DNA from: Rhizophagus sp. LPA8_4_AMF
Taxonomy: Eukaryota; Glomeromycota; Glomeromycetes; Glomerales; Glomeraceae
Assembly (NCBI GenBank): GCA_021464525.1
Contig: JADRCO010001055.1
Coordinates: forward strand, 1 to 23,072
Reading direction: 5' to 3'
DNA: 23,072 bases
The position numbers were made by a program, and so were the translations under genes. Below the pieces are notes generated by a model. That model had not been told where the DNA came from and made no database searches. It saw only the letters and a program-made list of their open reading frames with translations. Numbering within the stretch: the first letter of the stretch is position 1; each line of letters opens with the position of its first letter. Shown here one piece after another: positions 19,650-23,072 of this stretch.

Positions 19650-20727
19650 AAATTTCTAAACTGCTTTTTGATCCCCTCCGTTTCTCTTCCCTTGTACCAT
19701 TGCCGATCTTATGAACATTTCTCCTAGAGCATCCTCAATACACAAATTTTTTGGTATTCTTCTTCCTTTATACCATCACTCTTCTCAACAGCGTTTTTTT
19801 TTTATCAAATTTATAAAAATCACTAACTCACGTGAATATTGCTTTACTACTAACCGTTTACGTGATTTATCTAACCGATACTCTATTATTGCTGAACATT
19901 AATGCTAATAACGCTATCATTTCGTTCAAAAATCGTATTTTATAATCCAAAGTGTGACTATTCATTATTTAAATGTCATATGTTTTTATATTTTGGCCTA
20001 TTTCAATGAATATTAAAAGATCATTATTAAATTTTAAACGGTTTTACATAATTTTAATCTGGTTTCATCAGTGTCACAAACCAATATAAATCCATATTTA
20101 TTTAATAGCACAAACACGTGTCAATCAGATCATTATGTACAATGATATAATTAGATTTTGCATAAGAAATTGTGCTTCCAACTTGAAACGAATTCATATC
20201 CAATACTGACCTGACTATGCTATGTTACGCACATTAAAATTTCAAATCATGTGCACATTTATCCATTTATTTCATGGGGAGGGGAGGTTTTTTTCCCGTA
20301 GAATATATAAATAATATATTTTCGGAATAATAATAGTAATTATATTTTTTGATGAATTTCGTAAAACGGAAAGAAGAAAAGGAAAATTCCAACAAGAAGG
20401 GTAGAAATGGCTTCCCAAAACAAAATTAACAAAATTGGTCTTTTTTGGGGTAAATTGTGAAACAAATAGAAAGGTTCACATTGAAATAATGTAATACAAC
20501 GATTGTATCGATAAGACAATCAATTTTATAAAAGGAAAACATATGATAACGTGGCAAAATTAAAAGTTTTAAAAAGCCAAAATTTTCTTTATTCTTATAA
20601 CCGAAAAAAAGCTATTAGTAATACAACAGGATAATTAGATTTCCTCCCAATCCAAACTTCAGTAAAAACCTTTAAAAATATGCATATTTTTTTTAATTGG
20701 TTGTTTCATAAAAAGGTTTATTAGTTA
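19650..20727. other. Gene-poor region
   Basis: The frame at 19711-19902 (63 codons) is Ser/Phe/Ile-rich and not recognisable. The remainder, including a purine-rich stretch near 20340-20410, holds no ORF, array or terminal repeat that I can support. Confidence 0.4.
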
Positions 20728-20859
20728 TTAGTCCGGAGTGTAACGAAGGACTATTTATTTCTATGCAAAGGTTTCACAAAAATGTCCGTCTGTCCGCCCG
20801 CTCAAAAATTGAGTCGATGCGGGATTGGCTCATTTAGTTACACTTGTACTCCGGACTAA
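20728..20859. mobile_element. MITE with TTAGTCCGGAGT terminal inverted repeats
   Basis: The element starts TTAGTCCGGAGTGTAAC and ends GTTACACTTGTACTCCGGACTAA. The complement of the right end reads TTAGTCCGGAGT, a 6-base extra segment, then GTAAC after local alignment, so the arms match over about 16 bases with one short indel. At 132 bp it has no coding capacity. The interior is GC-richer than its surroundings (TGTCCGTCTGTCCGCCCGC at 20783-20801). It is a typical non-autonomous inverted-repeat element. The flanking bases do not give a clear target duplication beyond TTA/TAA. Confidence 0.75.
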
Positions 20860-22700
20860 CAACGGTTTACCGTTCCCTAGTATAAATTATACATGTCGCA
20901 ACAAACAATTATTAAAAAAAAAATAGTTGATTTTTTTATATTCTCATTATTGATAAAAAAAAATATTATTTTTTTTCATAATCTACTCATTCCGATTACT
21001 GTATAGTGGTATTTGACATTTAAGGATAAATAAAGCACGGACGATAAAAATACTAGGAGACAACTCGAAATAACTAAATTTTAATAAATGATACGCAACA
21101 TACAATGAGATAAGATAACAAGTGAGAATCTTTTTGATAAACTCTTTACCATTATATTTTATTTTATTTTATTTTAAGGAGTTAATTTTATAATGTGATA
21201 TAATAGAATGAGTATAAAATTTATAACATGATATTTCAACATTGATACAAGGTAAATGCACCCTAGCATGTTTAAAGAAACCAATAAGGAAATAATCTCG
21301 GGTGGCTCAGAGGCACCGATTTTTTCCCGATGATATTATTTATGGAAATGACCCAATATCAAACATGCACAATTGTCAAATGTTCCCGTCAGATGATAAA
21401 ATAATAACAAGGATTTTCCACTTTATTCATTATTATGATTATTAATGAATATCAAGCGATCTTGACTGGGTCCTCGGACAAACGCTATCAAATAAGAAAA
21501 ATTCCTCGTATGGAAAAATCCTGATGAAGACGAAATTAATTATTTGGAATTCCGATGGTAGGGTTTTTTTTGTTTATTTAAAAGTATTGAATTAATTAAA
21601 TAAAATGATACATTCAAAATAAATAATTAAGCATGAAATAAAAACATTTTTTAACAAAGAAAAAAAAAAATTATTTGTGAAACAATAAATGAGTTGGCTC
21701 TATTTTTAAATATTTAAAAAAGTTTCTTACATTTGATTGTAAAAAAAAAAAAGTTTCTGTGATCCTAATTATACATTTTCAAAATCATCACTTCAAACCA
21801 TTTTAAAGTTTTTAAAAAAAAGTTAATATAAAGTATAATGTAGAAGATTTATCTTGGTTTACTTAATTACTCTTTTTTGCTGACAAACTTTTCTTCGCGG
21901 TCGTCTTTCATTATTTTTTTTTTTATATTTAGATGTGTTATTCTCTGTAAATATCAAACCTAAAAAGATGATTTTACTATCATTTGATTTGTCTCAATAA
22001 GAGGATGTTAAAATTTGATCGCTGAATAAGATTTCTGGGAATAAATCCCTGCATGGGCTAATTGGTTTTTCTTTCATTAAATTGGATAATGCAGTATAGC
22101 GAGATAAACAATATAATAATTATATGGCTAATAAGATGTGACAGGTTATTACTTACTTTTTTTTTCAAATGAAAAAAAAAAATTGAAAAGCATATAATGA
22201 ATGTGTAGCCAAAAATAGGGTACCTAAAAAAGTCGATCCGTTTTTTTATATCCATCTTTTTTCCGTAAAAGGTTCATATTTCCAGAATTAATAACCCTAT
22301 ATCCCGGATTATTTACATTTTCCGTGAATGGGTCTGTGAAAAGCTTGGAGTTTTTACGATAAAATTTTTTATAGGAATGGATTACCCCACTCGCAGCATA
22401 TATGTACAGTATCATAATAATGAACGAAGCATGTGACTTATCAAATTATTTACAAATCCCGAAAAAAATTTTTTTCTCTTATTAATAGAACGAATTTAAA
22501 TAATTTAATTCTTAACTCGTTTTAATGTAGTTTATCAAATAATCCATACAGTTTTTTTTCTTTAAAAAAAAGAAAGAAAAAGGAATCCGACATAAAACCG
22601 CTAACAATAAAAAGTAAAAAAACTTGACAAAACAAAAAAACAAATTTTGGTATTTATTTTTTTTGCTTAAATATTTTGTAAATCAATAAAAATAAACACA
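20860..22700. other. Long gene-poor region
   Basis: AT-rich with many poly-A/poly-T runs. A more GC-balanced island lies at about 21240-21560, but it has stops in all frames and no RNA-like fold that I can support. Minus-strand frames at 22058-22255 and 22224-22415 lack recognisable features. Confidence 0.45.
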
Positions 22701-22707
22701 GCTTTTT

Positions 22708-22926
22708 TTATGGCTGATGAAATATTTTAACCATATATGTAAATTTTACGGTACAACCATTAATGCTTTTAGACTGCGTAATGAAACCCTTTATCCAATC
22801 ATATGAGTCAATTAGAGAATGAAAATGTTGTATCATAGTTATTGAATGCATGCATAACCCGACTAATCCGTACACTAAATAGCGTAAAAAAGTTGGTGCT
22901 ATACGATAATAATCATCTACGTTCAT
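22708..22926 (-). CDS. Hypothetical 72-aa ORF, doubtful
   Basis: ATG to stop, with balanced composition (M-N-V-D-D-Y-Y-R-I-A-P at the start). A hydrophobic stretch L-R-Y-L-V-Y-G-L-V-G-L-C-M lies at about residues 14-26, too short and polar-flanked to be a sure membrane helix. It stands out from the surrounding homopolymer-rich spacer. It may be a real small gene, one exon, or part of an old transposon. No family recognised. Confidence 0.25.
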   Translation of the reverse strand: MNVDDYYRIAPTFLRYLVYGLVGLCMHSITMIQHFHSLIDSYDWIKGFITQSKSINGCTVKFTYMVKIFHQP

Positions 22927-22962
22927 TTGTTTAAAAACAGTTACCGTCTAGCACTGCATATA

Positions 22963-23042
22963 GTACCCCGGGTCTTATACAAAAAACCTGGTTCAAAAAT
23001 TGAATAATACCCGGGGGTACTTTGTGAGATACCGGGTATTAT
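22963..23042. repeat. Inverted-repeat element at the right edge (CCGGGTA family)
   Basis: GTACCCCGGGT (22963-22973) pairs with ACCCGGGGGTAC (23009-23020) with one extra base. Within the same stretch ATAATACCCGG (23004-23014) pairs perfectly with CCGGGTATTAT (23032-23042). GC-rich palindromes nested in AT-rich DNA suggest a MITE-like or hairpin element, possibly continuing beyond 23072. Confidence 0.6.
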
Positions 23043-23072
23043 ATAAGGGGTATAAAATATAATTTTTACCAG

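Noticed and set aside
21240-21560. GC-balanced island considered as an RNA gene or tRNA
   Set aside because: No acceptor-stem pairing, T-loop or anticodon arm could be laid out, and no coding frame persists.
22058-22415. Minus-strand frames at 22058-22255 and 22224-22415
   Set aside because: Short, mutually overlapping, homopolymer-derived in part, and without motifs.

Overview
The window looks like nuclear DNA of an arbuscular mycorrhizal fungus of the Rhizophagus / Glomus type. It is very AT-rich with long A and T runs, genes are few and far apart, and the broken genes carry short GT-AG introns of 56-98 bases. The protein families present (a beta-grasp plus perforin-like protein, a hAT transposase, and a second intron-bearing transposase-like family) match ones I remember as heavily multiplied in Rhizophagus genomes. 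The organism call rests on composition and family memory, not on a database match.

Layout. 1-360: a probable Tc1/mariner terminus running off the left edge. 720-1540: a cluster of GAGCCGAGC motifs, then a tandem array carrying a perfect GGAACGTTA-G-TAACGTTCC palindrome. 1610-2985: A/T-rich spacer. 2985-4650: two diverged copies of a dispersed repeat (called R1 here), the second split by a ~410 bp insertion. 4650-4998: a fossil 5' fragment of the same gene family as the large gene at 16-18 kb. 5415-6146: two short repeat clusters. 6586-7128: a small Q/N-rich hypothetical gene. 8857-9042: a peptide fossil with an adenylation-enzyme-like motif. 9180-10100: a third R1 copy with a nested MITE-like insertion. 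10357-13039: a degenerate hAT transposon with both ends visible. 13145-15480: a decayed, multi-exon DDE-like transposase family member. 16014-18022: the main gene, on the minus strand, broken by one frameshift. 18060-23072: mostly gene-poor, with one MITE (20728-20859), one orphan open frame (19478-19648), one weak ORF (22708-22926) and an inverted-repeat element at the right edge.

There is no operon-like organisation. Nearly everything recognisable is a mobile element or its debris. Non-transposon candidates are the beta-grasp / perforin-like gene, the small Q/N-rich gene and, weakly, the short ORFs at 19.5 and 22.8 kb. The most informative relationship is that the gene at 16-18 kb and the relic at 4.65-5.0 kb are paralogous. 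The relic fixes the likely start codon of the gene and shows that the family has duplicated and decayed locally.
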